In this document: positions 1 to 7,745 of the stretch, piece by piece
Numbering within the stretch: the stretch's first letter is position 1
Layout: the number at the start of each line of letters is the position of its first letter
NCBI GenBank assembly: GCA_910580225.1
Contig: CAJTXE010000012.1
Location: 1 to 64,000 of the forward strand
Source: an uncultured Acetatifactor sp.
GTDB taxonomy: Bacteria > Bacillota > Clostridia > Lachnospirales > Lachnospiraceae
DNA length: 64,000 bases
Direction: 5' to 3'
Notes under the pieces: model-generated
The model's database searches: none
What the model was told of the DNA's origin: nothing
What the model saw: only the letters and a program-made list of their open reading frames with translations
Position numbers and translations under genes: made by a program

Positions 1-64
1 CATTGAAATCAATACCACTGACACCGCCGAGGCGGGCTGACCCCCGCCAAAGCATGAAATCCTT

Positions 65-766
65 TTGACAGTGTGTTTTCCTAATAAAACGCAATCTTAT
101 GAACAGTTCGGCCTGACCTACAACAGCAGCAAAAAAGAATTGCAATATCAGGGCAAAACTGTGCGGTGGTTTGAGGACTACTATACCGTGGAGGAAGGGG
201 CGCAGGCCGGAAACGACTATTTCAACGAAAAGGGTGTGGTTGATGTGTATGCGGTCCGTGACTTCACCCACATTGACCGCTCCGGGGACGGTTCCTACGA
301 TCCGGGCGGAGAGTTGATTGGGGTAAAGGCATTCTCGGAGGAAGAATTTGCCGCCCGTGACATTGAGGCACTCAAAAATCCGCCGCCCGTCGTCTCCATG
401 GCCGGTGATCCGCCCTCCGCAGAGGAACTGGAAGACATGGCAGAGGAATATGAGGCGTTTGGCCTTACCTATGATGTGAAAAAGGACCAATGGTATTTCA
501 ACGGCGAAAAGGTGCGGTACTTCCAGGATGTGCTGACATCCAACGGCGAGGACCTGACCGGCGGAAATTTCCGCGGCACCCTTCGTAATTCGTGGAGCGT
601 AAACGGCACAATAGACATTTATACAGTGCGCGACTATGCTCACCCGGATGTCTCCGGAAAGGGAACGCTGACCGGCATTGAAAAATATAGTCAGGCGGAA
701 TTTGATGAACATACACAGTGGGAGAAGCAAAACAGTTCCGGTGAGTGTATGGTTATGCAGGAGTGA
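65..766 (+). pseudogene. C-terminal fragment of BlaR1/M56-type sensor protein
   Basis: The readable frame starts at a TTG with no ribosome binding site. It encodes two related copies of an extracellular repeat, about residues 13-92 and 128-215, each with an EYE/YEQFGLTYD-like opening, a W/YFxDYY or RYFQD core and a D(I/V)YxVRDF/Y motif. From memory, such repeats form the C-terminal sensor region of M56 (BlaR1-like) membrane peptidases in Clostridia. The same frame is open upstream of a TGA at 38-40 and resumes at 41, but no metalloprotease HExxH domain or complete membrane segment is present. I infer the remnant of a longer gene that is broken or cut by the window edge. A separate small secreted protein is possible but less likely, because no signal peptide is visible. 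Family assignment is moderate. Confidence 0.55.
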
Positions 767-770
767 GAAA

Positions 771-859
771 CTGCCGCAGGGCGGCAGCACATAGGAGACT
801 GCCGCAATCCTAACTCCGTAAGAAGATGATTTCCAATAGTGACCATCATTGCGGCAGTC
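771..859 (+). repeat. Overlapping CTGCCGC / GCGGCAG stem-loops
   Basis: CTGCCGC (771-777) can pair with GCGGCAG (781-787) across a 3-nt loop. A second 12-bp perfect pair, GACTGCCGCAAT (797-808) with ATTGCGGCAGTC (848-859), spans a 39-nt loop. The arms are interchangeable, so alternative folds exclude each other. The site follows the sensor fragment and may act as a terminator, although no strong T-run follows. Confidence 0.45.
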
Positions 860-914
860 CTATTTCTAAATTAGAATAGTCTCACAACAGGCGCTTTTTA
901 GTTGGGGCCAGAGA

Positions 915-1703
915 TTATTCCGCGAAAGCAAACAGTGAAAGGATGGGGATGATATTTTCATACCTGCCGTGAAATCGGTACCCCTTATCTGCTGCAGCGT
1001 TTTCCAAAAGGAAGGGAGACAGGTTTTCCTGGAGGCATTCCTCGGTCTTATCTTTGGAAAGGCCGCCCTTTTCGCTGATCTTGGCGGCGGTGGCAAAGGC
1101 ATTTTCACAGCGGCAGGTGAGCTGATACAACGCGGAAGCGGTTTTCAGGGTATTGATCTGGGTAAAGGGTTTCAGGAGGGAGATCAGGCGGTGCATTTTG
1201 CTGTTTTCCAGAGCGCAGTTCCCGTTATCGGAAAAGAATACCGCGCCCTGGTGCATGACGGTGGTGAATTCAGGTGTGTTGAGGCAGGAATATCCCCATT
1301 TTCCGTCTGCGGCATGGGCAGCCAGTTCTTCCACAACCAGTCCTGGATTCTGATTAGGAAGCTTTGTCATGTATTTGTGCCAGGTCAGGGCGTGGAGGGC
1401 AGCAGCAGTGCGATAGGCAAAAGCCAAAGCTTCTTCCTGGGAAAGGGAATCGATTTTTTCACATAGAGAAGGAAGCCTGATTTCGGCCGGAGATACGGGG
1501 GAGCATCCCAGAAGCCTGTCCACGGAAACCTGAAAGAGCTCTGCGATCTGAGGCAGCAGCTGAATGTCCGGACAGCACTGAGCGGACTCCCATTTGGACA
1601 CGGCCTGGTTGGTGACACCCAGAGCCACGGCCAGTTCCTCCTGAGTTAGGCCTTTTTCTTTTCTCAAAATGGAGATTTGTTGGTTTAGATTGATTGTCTT
1701 CAT
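915..1703 (-). CDS. XRE-family transcriptional regulator
   Basis: A helix-turn-helix of the HTH_3/Cro-C1 type fills residues about 8-64, with GLTQEELAVALGVTNQAV and SKWE forming the usual scaffold and recognition helices. The remaining ~195 residues are helical with no domain I recognise. They include Cys-containing segments and two short conserved-looking stretches (HALTWHKYM, GRYENIIPIL) and probably form a ligand-sensing or dimerisation module. The start ATG has AGAGGT a short distance upstream. The gene stands alone on the minus strand between the sensor fragment and the DUF4838 cluster. Its target is unknown; autoregulation or control of the neighbouring plus-strand cluster is only a guess. 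Confidence 0.8.
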   Translation of the reverse strand: MKTINLNQQISILRKEKGLTQEELAVALGVTNQAVSKWESAQCCPDIQLLPQIAELFQVSVDRLLGCSPVSPAEIRLPSLCEKIDSLSQEEALAFAYRTAAALHALTWHKYMTKLPNQNPGLVVEELAAHAADGKWGYSCLNTPEFTTVMHQGAVFFSDNGNCALENSKMHRLISLLKPFTQINTLKTASALYQLTCRCENAFATAAKISEKGGLSKDKTEECLQENLSPFLLENAAADKGYRFHGRYENIIPILSLFAFAE

Positions 1704-2087
1704 GCGAATACCTCTTCTTTCTTTGGATTAATTCATTTCTGGAACCTGGTTTTAGTTTATGAGGTTTTGGACAGGAAAACAAGCACCCAGTGGTTTGAGG
1801 ATTACTTTTTTATCCAACTTTCGGTTGGAAAATATCCACTGCCTGACCTGTCGGCAGGCGCCAAGAGGTATTCTTTTTGCGTTATGGTAACTTCGTCCTC
1901 CGGAAATGACTTGCCATGTTTTCCTGTTGATGTTAGAATGGATTTGGGGGTGAAAGCAGACCCGGTTTCTATACTCGTGAGCGCATTCATTTGCCATTTT
2001 CTGTTCTACATCCCGGAAGCGCTCACTGGTTATACAATTTCAACTGGCAAATGTTTTTGCTCGTGAGTATAAAATAGCGGAAGCAGG
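1704..2087. other. Hairpin-rich intergenic region before DUF4838 gene
   Basis: No convincing gene is present. Short hairpins are CCAAC/GTTGG (1814-1818 with 1824-1828) and CTGCC/GGCAG (1839-1843 with 1853-1857). The 3' part holds the interleaved inverted repeats listed separately. A 17-bp stretch near 1789-1805 resembles the WFEDY-coding stretch of the first gene and could be a decayed copy. Confidence 0.5.
1970..2071 (+). promoter_or_regulatory. Nested and interleaved inverted repeats, possible pseudoknot leader
   Basis: Three perfect complementary pairs lie in about 100 nt. The outer pair is TATACTC (1970-1976) with GAGTATA (2065-2071). Inside, GTGAGCGC (1977-1984) pairs with GCGCTCAC (2019-2026), and CATTTGCCA (1988-1996) pairs with TGGCAAATG (2045-2053). 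The two inner pairs cross, giving an H-type pseudoknot topology closed by the outer stem. CTCGTGAG also occurs as a direct repeat at both ends. The element ends 17 nt before the AGGAG of the DUF4838 gene, so a 5'-UTR regulatory RNA is plausible. A small inverted-repeat mobile element (MITE-like) is an alternative. Confidence 0.5.
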
Positions 2088-2104
2088 AAAAGGAGATGGC
2101 TGAA

Positions 2105-3748
2105 ATGAATTTATGTAAGCCTGTGTGCATCGCGGAAAACAAAAAGGCCAATGTGGTTATCGTGTCCAGGGCGTATCAGCGGGGGGCGGAAATTCTGGCG
2201 GAATACCTGGGGAAAATCACGGATGCAGTGTTCCGGATTCAGGAGACCTCCACTGTAGATCCCAGTATTGTATTGAAATACGGGGAGCATGGAAAAGACG
2301 GTTTTTCCTATCGCATTTTCGACAAAGATATCGTAATAGAGGCAGAAAATGAACAGTCTATGGTGTATGCCGTATATGACTGGCTGGAGAGAGTGGTTGG
2401 GTGCCGATATTATTCCCGGGCCTGTGAATTTGTCCCCTTTGATGCCAATTTGACCGTATGCTTTGAGGAATACCGGTTTTCGCCTGTTCTGGAATACCGG
2501 GAAATTCTTTACCGGGATTACGGGGATCCGGCATTTGCGGAAAAGCATAAGATCACGCCCGGCTCCAGACGGGATGAGAACTGGGGATTCTGGTGCCATT
2601 CCTTTTATACCCTCTGCCCGCCGGAGGAATATTTTGAGGAGCATCCGGAATATTTTTCCCTCCATGAGGGCAGGCGGGTGGGGGAGAAGGCGCAGCTGTG
2701 TCTCTCCAACCCGGAGGTCTTTGAGATTGTATTGGGCAATTTGAAAAAACATATGGCCCGGAAGCCCGGCGCCAGATATTGGTCTGTGTCTCAAAATGAC
2801 AACGGGGCGTATTGCCGGTGCGAAAAATGTCGGGAAATAGACGAGAGGGAAGGCTCTCCCATGGGGTCCGTCCTGAATTTTGTGAACCGCCTTGCCGCCC
2901 ATTTTCCGGATAAGGTTATTTCCACACTGGCCTACTGGTATACCAGAAAGGCGCCTGCAACCATCCGCCCTGCCGGGAATGTTCACATCATGCTCTGCAA
3001 TATTGAGGCGAACAGGGGACTTCCCATTGAGAGGGACGAAAGAAGCGCAGGTTCCCGTCAGGAATTGTTGGATTGGAAAGAAATCTGTGAAAATTTGTTT
3101 TTGTGGGATTATTGTATTCAGTTCCGCAACCTGGTGAGTCCCTTTCCCAATCTGCGGGTACTGGGGCCGAATATCCGCTTTTTCACGGAAAACCATGTCC
3201 GTTCTCTGTTCAGCCAGTGTAACCGGGAGATCGGGGGAGAGTTCCACGAGCTGCGGGGGTATCTGTTGGCAAAGCTTATGTGGGATCCCCAGGCGGACGA
3301 GGAGGCGTTGCTGGCAGATTTCCTCCAGGGCTATTACAGGCAGGCGGGTCCGCTGATCCGGCAGTATATTGACCTGATTCACCGGGAGATGGAGAAAGCG
3401 GGCGGGGAGCTGAATATTTTTGGAGGGCCTCTGGATGCCCGGGATACCTGGATGCGGGAGGAGCTTTTCCGGCAGTACGAGGCCTTGTTTGAGGAGGCCG
3501 TCCGCGTCACGGAAGGGAATCCGGAGGTTCAGTTCAGGGTGAAAACAGCCGCCCTGCCTGTATACTATGCGGGAATCGTTCTGGAATACGGCGATTGGCA
3601 GGAAAAAGTACGGAGAATTGTAAAGTTTGCGGAACAGGCACGGAAAACGGGTCTGGTTATGGTGGAGGAGTGGAAAATAACCGTAGATAAATTTGTCACG
3701 GATGCCATGGCAAAAGCAGGAGATGTTCATAAGGAGGAGCAAGGATGA
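2105..3748 (+). CDS. DUF4838 domain protein (glycosidase-like)
   Basis: The 547-residue cytoplasmic-looking protein has an N-terminal segment (about 15-120) resembling the non-catalytic N-domain of GH67 alpha-glucuronidases. A larger DUF4838 region follows (about 130-400), with the motifs YWSVSQNDNGAYC, CxxC (CRCEKC) and LCNIEANR. DUF4838 proteins are predicted TIM-barrel carbohydrate-active enzymes without an established reaction. The ATG at 2105 is preferred over the one at 2096 because AGGAG (2091-2095) then sits 9 nt upstream. No signal peptide is seen, which is unusual if it acts on external polysaccharides. Its stop overlaps the start of the thioredoxin lipoprotein gene (ATGA), implying translational coupling with the redox cluster downstream. 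Confidence 0.8.
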   Translation: MNLCKPVCIAENKKANVVIVSRAYQRGAEILAEYLGKITDAVFRIQETSTVDPSIVLKYGEHGKDGFSYRIFDKDIVIEAENEQSMVYAVYDWLERVVGCRYYSRACEFVPFDANLTVCFEEYRFSPVLEYREILYRDYGDPAFAEKHKITPGSRRDENWGFWCHSFYTLCPPEEYFEEHPEYFSLHEGRRVGEKAQLCLSNPEVFEIVLGNLKKHMARKPGARYWSVSQNDNGAYCRCEKCREIDEREGSPMGSVLNFVNRLAAHFPDKVISTLAYWYTRKAPATIRPAGNVHIMLCNIEANRGLPIERDERSAGSRQELLDWKEICENLFLWDYCIQFRNLVSPFPNLRVLGPNIRFFTENHVRSLFSQCNREIGGEFHELRGYLLAKLMWDPQADEEALLADFLQGYYRQAGPLIRQYIDLIHREMEKAGGELNIFGGPLDARDTWMREELFRQYEALFEEAVRVTEGNPEVQFRVKTAALPVYYAGIVLEYGDWQEKVRRIVKFAEQARKTGLVMVEEWKITVDKFVTDAMAKAGDVHKEEQG

Positions 3749-4422
3749 AAAAGTTTTGGAAAGGATTGGTATTGTTGGCTGTAACGGCTTCCGTTTCCGC
3801 CTGCAGCGGAAAGACGGGGGAAACAAAGGAAGGGGAGGCTGCCTCGGTTGGTTCGGAACAGGAAAACCAGGAGCAGGCCGGAGAAAACGGGCAGGAGACC
3901 CAAAACGGGGGGGCTGACGGGGAGAGTGAAAGCCAGGAGCCGGAAAACACCTATACGAATCTGAATGAATTCCAGGCCACGGCCCTGGACGGAAGCACGT
4001 TTACCCAGGAGGATTTCGCGGATAAGGACCTGACATTGATCAATTTCTGGGCTTTGTCATGCAGGCCCTGTATCGCGGAAATGCCGGATCTGGCGGAACT
4101 GGAAAAGGCCCTGCCGGACAATGTGCAGCTGATTACGGTGTGCCTGGACGGCGGAGGCAGCGAGGAACTGGTGGAATATGTGTTGGAGGAATCCGGATTT
4201 GAGGGGATCACTCTGGTGTGGGGAGACGGAGATCTGGTGACCTTGAGCAGTGAACTCCGCTATACGCCCACCACGGTATTTGTGGATGCAGAGGGGAATA
4301 TGGCAGGGGATATCGTAGTGGGTGGAAAAGAGAACCTGTCCGAATTTTATTCACAGCGCATCAACGATATCCTGACGGGTATGGGAAAGGCGGAAATCAG
4401 CATTGGAACAGAGGAAGAATGA
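3745..4422 (+). CDS. TlpA-like thioredoxin-fold lipoprotein
   Basis: A signal peptide ends in the lipobox VSAC with lipidated Cys20. An acidic Glu/Gln/Gly/Asn-rich linker runs to about residue 70, and a TlpA/ResA-type thioredoxin domain fills the rest. The active-site pair is C106-R-P-C109 in FWALSCRPC, and a cis-proline-type motif (YTPTTVF) lies near residue 173. Such lipoproteins sit on the outer face of the membrane and exchange disulfides with partner proteins. AAGGAGG lies 8 nt before the ATG, which overlaps the upstream stop. The following CXXC mini-protein and 4Fe-4S membrane protein suggest that electrons are passed across the membrane to this thioredoxin. The physiological substrate is unknown. 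Confidence 0.9.
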   Translation: MKKFWKGLVLLAVTASVSACSGKTGETKEGEAASVGSEQENQEQAGENGQETQNGGADGESESQEPENTYTNLNEFQATALDGSTFTQEDFADKDLTLINFWALSCRPCIAEMPDLAELEKALPDNVQLITVCLDGGGSEELVEYVLEESGFEGITLVWGDGDLVTLSSELRYTPTTVFVDAEGNMAGDIVVGGKENLSEFYSQRINDILTGMGKAEISIGTEEE

Positions 4423-4564
4423 CGGCAGACAGATTAAAATATTGCGGTTCTGCGTGCTTCTGGCTGCTTTGGTCTTGATGGGAATCGGACTGGGCAGGCA
4501 GGAACAGGCGGAAGTGTTGGGAAAGGCGGTGCGGATATGCCTGGAATGCATCGGAATCGGCTGA
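4403..4564 (+). CDS. CD1871A-family CXXC mini membrane protein
   Basis: This 53-residue protein is encoded in a frame nested between two larger genes. The likely start is TTG 4403, with GGGAAAGG about 13 nt upstream. It overlaps the thioredoxin gene by 20 nt and the 4Fe-4S gene by 28 nt. One membrane helix (FCVLLAALVLMGIGLG) is followed by a short polar stretch and the C-terminal signature ICLECIGIG with a CXXC pair. That ending is the hallmark of the CD1871A family, which in Clostridia typically lies between a TlpA-like protein and a 4Fe-4S membrane protein, exactly as here. I infer a role in thiol/disulfide electron transfer. The exact start is less certain than the reading frame. Confidence 0.85.
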   Translation: MEQRKNDGRQIKILRFCVLLAALVLMGIGLGRQEQAEVLGKAVRICLECIGIG

Positions 4565-5439
4565 AAGGCAGGATTTCCAGACAGCGGGTTATTCAACTGG
4601 CGGCAGCGGTGCTGTTTAACGGGTATGTTATCGGCTTCGGGAAGGGGCGTATTTTCACGGGGAAGAGCAAGGCCATATGCGTTCCCGTGCTGAACTGTTA
4701 TTCCTGTCCCGGGGCACTGGGAGCCTGTCCCATCGGCGCGCTGCAGGCCTCCCTGGGGGGCATGAAGCATCATTTTCCCTTTTATGTACTGGGTATGCTG
4801 ATGCTGTTCGGCATTGTCCTTGGGCGGGTGGTCTGCGGCCTGCTGTGCCCTTTCGGCCTGGTGCAGGATTTGCTGCATAAAATTCCCCTTCCCAAGTGGA
4901 AGGTGCCCAAAAAGATCGATCAACCCGCCAGATATCTGAAATATGTGATTCTGGCAGTCCTGGTGATTCTGCTTCCGGCCTTTGCGGTGACGGACACAGG
5001 GGTGACGCCGCCTTATTTCTGCCAGTATCTGTGCCCGGCGGGAACCCTGGAGGGCGGCATTCCCCTGCTGCTTGCGGACCCAACGCTCCGGGAGATTGCA
5101 GGGGTGCTTTTTCAATGGAAACTGGGGGTGATGGCAGTGATTCTCGGGGCCTGCATGGTGATTCACCGCCCCTTTTGCAGATATCTCTGTCCCCTGGGAG
5201 CGTTTTATTCGGTGTTCAACCGGTTCAGCTTTTATCAGATGAATCTGGATGCCTCCAAATGCGTGGGCTGCAAAAAGTGTGAAAAGGTCTGCCCCATGGC
5301 GGTGGAGGTGACAAAGAACTGCAATGATCCGGAATGTATCCGCTGCGGAAAGTGCAGGGACGTATGTCCCGTTCAGGCCATATCCTCGGGATTTCGGCCG
5401 AAGGAAGCCTGCGGCAGTCTGGGAGGTACAGAGAGATGA
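4537..5439 (+). CDS. 4Fe-4S membrane protein, NapH/MauN-like
   Basis: The 300-residue protein has several membrane helices, near residues 18-36, 78-100, 130-150 and 190-210. Cys motifs flank them: CYSCPGALGACPIG (about 53-66), CGLLCPFG, CQYLCPAG and CRYLCPLG. The C-terminal cytoplasmic part holds two 4Fe-4S ferredoxin clusters, CVGCKKCEKVCP (from about 242) and CIRCGKCRDVCP (from about 267). This matches the NapH/MauN/CcoG-like polyferredoxin family, which moves electrons between cytoplasmic donors and membrane partners. GGGAAAGG sits about 10 nt upstream of ATG 4537; ATG 4546 is an alternative. With the overlapping CXXC peptide and TlpA-like genes it probably forms an electron relay to the outer face. 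Confidence 0.9.
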   Translation: MPGMHRNRLKGRISRQRVIQLAAAVLFNGYVIGFGKGRIFTGKSKAICVPVLNCYSCPGALGACPIGALQASLGGMKHHFPFYVLGMLMLFGIVLGRVVCGLLCPFGLVQDLLHKIPLPKWKVPKKIDQPARYLKYVILAVLVILLPAFAVTDTGVTPPYFCQYLCPAGTLEGGIPLLLADPTLREIAGVLFQWKLGVMAVILGACMVIHRPFCRYLCPLGAFYSVFNRFSFYQMNLDASKCVGCKKCEKVCPMAVEVTKNCNDPECIRCGKCRDVCPVQAISSGFRPKEACGSLGGTER

Positions 5440-5567
5440 GAAAACCAAAGATGATTCTGGAAGGGGTGCTTACGGTGGAAAACTGGGCGGAATTGGAAAA
5501 GGTTTTGCAGGGCGCATTTATTTTTCGAAAAAAGAATGCGGTAGAACAGAGACTACTGGAGATATAG
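5436..5567 (+). CDS. Small hypothetical protein, translationally coupled
   Basis: A 43-codon frame begins at ATG 5436, which overlaps the stop of the 4Fe-4S gene (ATGA), with GGGAGG 9 nt upstream. The product begins MRKPKMILEGVLTVENWAEL and ends in a basic stretch followed by AVEQRLLEI. It has no membrane segment, no Cys and no family I recognise. The good ribosome binding site and the ATGA overlap argue that it is translated. It could also be a truncated remnant of a longer gene, since its open frame begins inside the upstream gene. Confidence 0.45.
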   Translation: MRKPKMILEGVLTVENWAELEKVLQGAFIFRKKNAVEQRLLEI

Positions 5568-5610
5568 AATACAAAATGAGTATCTATAGAAAAATCAAAG
5601 GAGGAAGGGC

Positions 5611-6657
5611 ATGTTGAAGTTCTGCTATGTAACAGATAAGAATTTCGAGGATATATTTGAGGTTTCCGCCAAATATGAGCAATGGGAATATGTAAAGCAT
5701 CACATCTTTGATATGGTGAATAATTATGTGGCTGTGGTGAATGAAGCCTATCTTCCCATACCGTTCCTGGTGTATGAAGACAGCAAAGTGACAGGATATG
5801 TCCAGGTAAACTGCAATGGGGAAAGCTATGAGATCTGCAAGTTGATTGTGCATGAATCAGAGCAGAATAAGGGATACGGAACGAGAATTCTGTCAGAGAT
5901 GATGAAGTGGATTTCTGTCCGGTTTGGCCGGGGAACGGTAACCGGGACCTATAAGGCTTCGAATCTGGCGGCGGATAAATTGTTCTTAAATGCCGGTTTT
6001 GACAGGGAGGTCACTGATGGGGAAGTGACGGCGTCCAGGAAACTGCACTGCTGTGAGACAGCGCTGTCGGACAGCGAATTTGAAAAGATACCATATGCTG
6101 CCGTTGGTGAATTTACCGCAAAGATAAGGGAAGCAAAAAAATATCCTGAAAGTATCATTGGAGATGAAAAAGGGATTCATTTCGAGAAGATCCATGGGGA
6201 ACATGCCAGGAAGATCATCGCAATGGAGCTGCTGAAAACACAGGAGGGTTATGTGATGCCTTTTGTGGATTCTCTGGCGCAATCTTACAGTGATTTATTT
6301 GAAGAAGAAATTACGGTGACTTATGCTTTGTGCCATGGCCCGAATCCGGTTGGCCTGGTGGAAATACGCTATGTAAAAGGGGAAGGTTTTCCTGTTTTCC
6401 AGGAGAAGATGGTATATGAGCTGTTCCGGATATTGGTGGATAAAGAATATCAGAAAAAGGGATATGGCACTGGGGCGATTCAGCTGTTTCTGGATTATGT
6501 GAAAAGGAAGCCCTTGGGGGATGCGGACGCTGTGGTGGTCTCTGTGGTGGAAGGGAACGAAGTGGCATTGAAATTGTATGAACGATTTGGATTCCAAATC
6601 ATCGGCCGGGATAAATATGAGCATATTGCTTTGGGGCAGGATCTGCGTATCCATTGA
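5611..6657 (+). CDS. Tandem GNAT-family N-acetyltransferase
   Basis: Two GNAT acyl-CoA-binding domains lie in one chain. The first, about residues 1-135, has motif A EQNKGYGTRIL near residue 88. The second, about 190-345, has KEYQKKGYGTGAI near 279 followed by the NEVALKLYERFGF motif typical of the GNAT C-terminal part. GNAT enzymes transfer an acetyl group from acetyl-CoA to an amine; the acceptor cannot be told from sequence. GGAGGAAGG lies just upstream of the ATG. The gene is 43 nt after the small ORF and 113 nt before the MBL-fold gene, all on the same strand, so cotranscription is possible. Confidence 0.88.
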   Translation: MLKFCYVTDKNFEDIFEVSAKYEQWEYVKHHIFDMVNNYVAVVNEAYLPIPFLVYEDSKVTGYVQVNCNGESYEICKLIVHESEQNKGYGTRILSEMMKWISVRFGRGTVTGTYKASNLAADKLFLNAGFDREVTDGEVTASRKLHCCETALSDSEFEKIPYAAVGEFTAKIREAKKYPESIIGDEKGIHFEKIHGEHARKIIAMELLKTQEGYVMPFVDSLAQSYSDLFEEEITVTYALCHGPNPVGLVEIRYVKGEGFPVFQEKMVYELFRILVDKEYQKKGYGTGAIQLFLDYVKRKPLGDADAVVVSVVEGNEVALKLYERFGFQIIGRDKYEHIALGQDLRIH

Positions 6658-6770
6658 TCCCTGGGGAAAAATGGTAACATTTCAGACAGCCCCTCTCGCG
6701 AAGCCAATAATTGCAATTTTGCGAGACTTACGAAAAACGGGGAGGATTGCCGGGAAACAGGAGGACAGCC

Positions 6771-7598
6771 GTGAGAATCATCAACCTGATGGAGAATACA
6801 AAAGGGGCGGAAGGATGTGTGTGGGAACACGGACTAAGTTTCTATATTGAGACGAAAAAGCATAAACTTCTGGCAGATACCGGGGCATCGGAGGCCTTTC
6901 TCAAAAATGCTGTAGTTTTGGGCATTGATCTGCGCCGGGTGGACACGGTGATTCTAAGCCACGGACATTATGACCACGGGGGCGGTCTGGCGGCTTTCGC
7001 CGTGCTGAATCCCAGGGCAGGGATTTGGATGCACCGTGGGGCAGGGGAGGCCTATTACCATAAAACCGAGCAGATGGAAAAATACATCGGCATTTCCCCG
7101 GAGGCAGGGAGCCTTCCCGGGATAGAGTGGGTGGAGGGAGACAGGCGCATTGACGACGAGCTGTTCCTGTTCGGCCGGGTATCCGGAAGGCGGCTGTGGC
7201 CCGAGGGCAACCGGGAGCTGATGCGGAAAGCAGGAGACGTCTTCCGGCAGGACGAATTCCTCCATGAGCAATATCTGGTGGTGGAGGAGAACGGGAAGAG
7301 GGTTCTGGTCTCCGGCTGCGCCCACAACGGGATTCTGAATATTCTGGACAGATACCGGGAGATCTTCGGGGATATGCCGGAGGCGGTGGTCAGCGGCTTC
7401 CACATGAGCAGAAAGTCCGGCTATGGGGAGCGGGACCTGGCGCTGATTCGGGAGACAGCCAGAGAGCTGAAAACACTGGATACCAGGTTTTATACAGGGC
7501 ACTGCACAGGGGAGATACCCTTTCAGTTGATGAAGGAGGAGATGGGGGAGCAGTTGAGGTATGTGCACTGCGGGGAGGAAATCCGACTGCCTTTCTGA
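6771..7598 (+). CDS. MBL-fold metallo-hydrolase
   Basis: The 275-residue cytosolic protein carries the metallo-beta-lactamase signature HGHYDHGGG near residue 64. Further metal-ligand candidates are SGCAHNG, VSGFHMS and YTGHCTG. Overall architecture resembles the MBL proteins annotated as dihydropterin ribofuranosyl-aminobenzene phosphate synthase-like in methanogens and anaerobes, but the substrate is unknown. The start is GTG 6771, because AGGAGG (6759-6764) is 6 nt upstream. A longer open frame reaches back to 6711, but that part overlaps an imperfect hairpin (TCTCGC 6694-6699 with GCGAGA 6721-6726) and has no ribosome binding site. Confidence 0.88.
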   Translation: MRIINLMENTKGAEGCVWEHGLSFYIETKKHKLLADTGASEAFLKNAVVLGIDLRRVDTVILSHGHYDHGGGLAAFAVLNPRAGIWMHRGAGEAYYHKTEQMEKYIGISPEAGSLPGIEWVEGDRRIDDELFLFGRVSGRRLWPEGNRELMRKAGDVFRQDEFLHEQYLVVEENGKRVLVSGCAHNGILNILDRYREIFGDMPEAVVSGFHMSRKSGYGERDLALIRETARELKTLDTRFYTGHCTGEIPFQLMKEEMGEQLRYVHCGEEIRLPF

Positions 7599-7745
7599 TT
7601 CCGTATATCCGGCAGCCTTGACGGCGCTTTGGCGGATGACAGACAGGGCTGCGGGAGGGCAGGCAGGCTTTGATTGATCCCAAACCGTTTGAGGAAAAAC
7701 AGGCTTTTTTCATTACATTTCCTATCGCAGCAGGAGGAAGAAACA

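Noticed and set aside
1767..2066. Open frame of 99 codons with a WFEDY segment like the first gene
   Set aside because: Only about 10 residues match, there is no ribosome binding site, and the frame runs through the structured repeat region. More likely a chance or decayed fragment.
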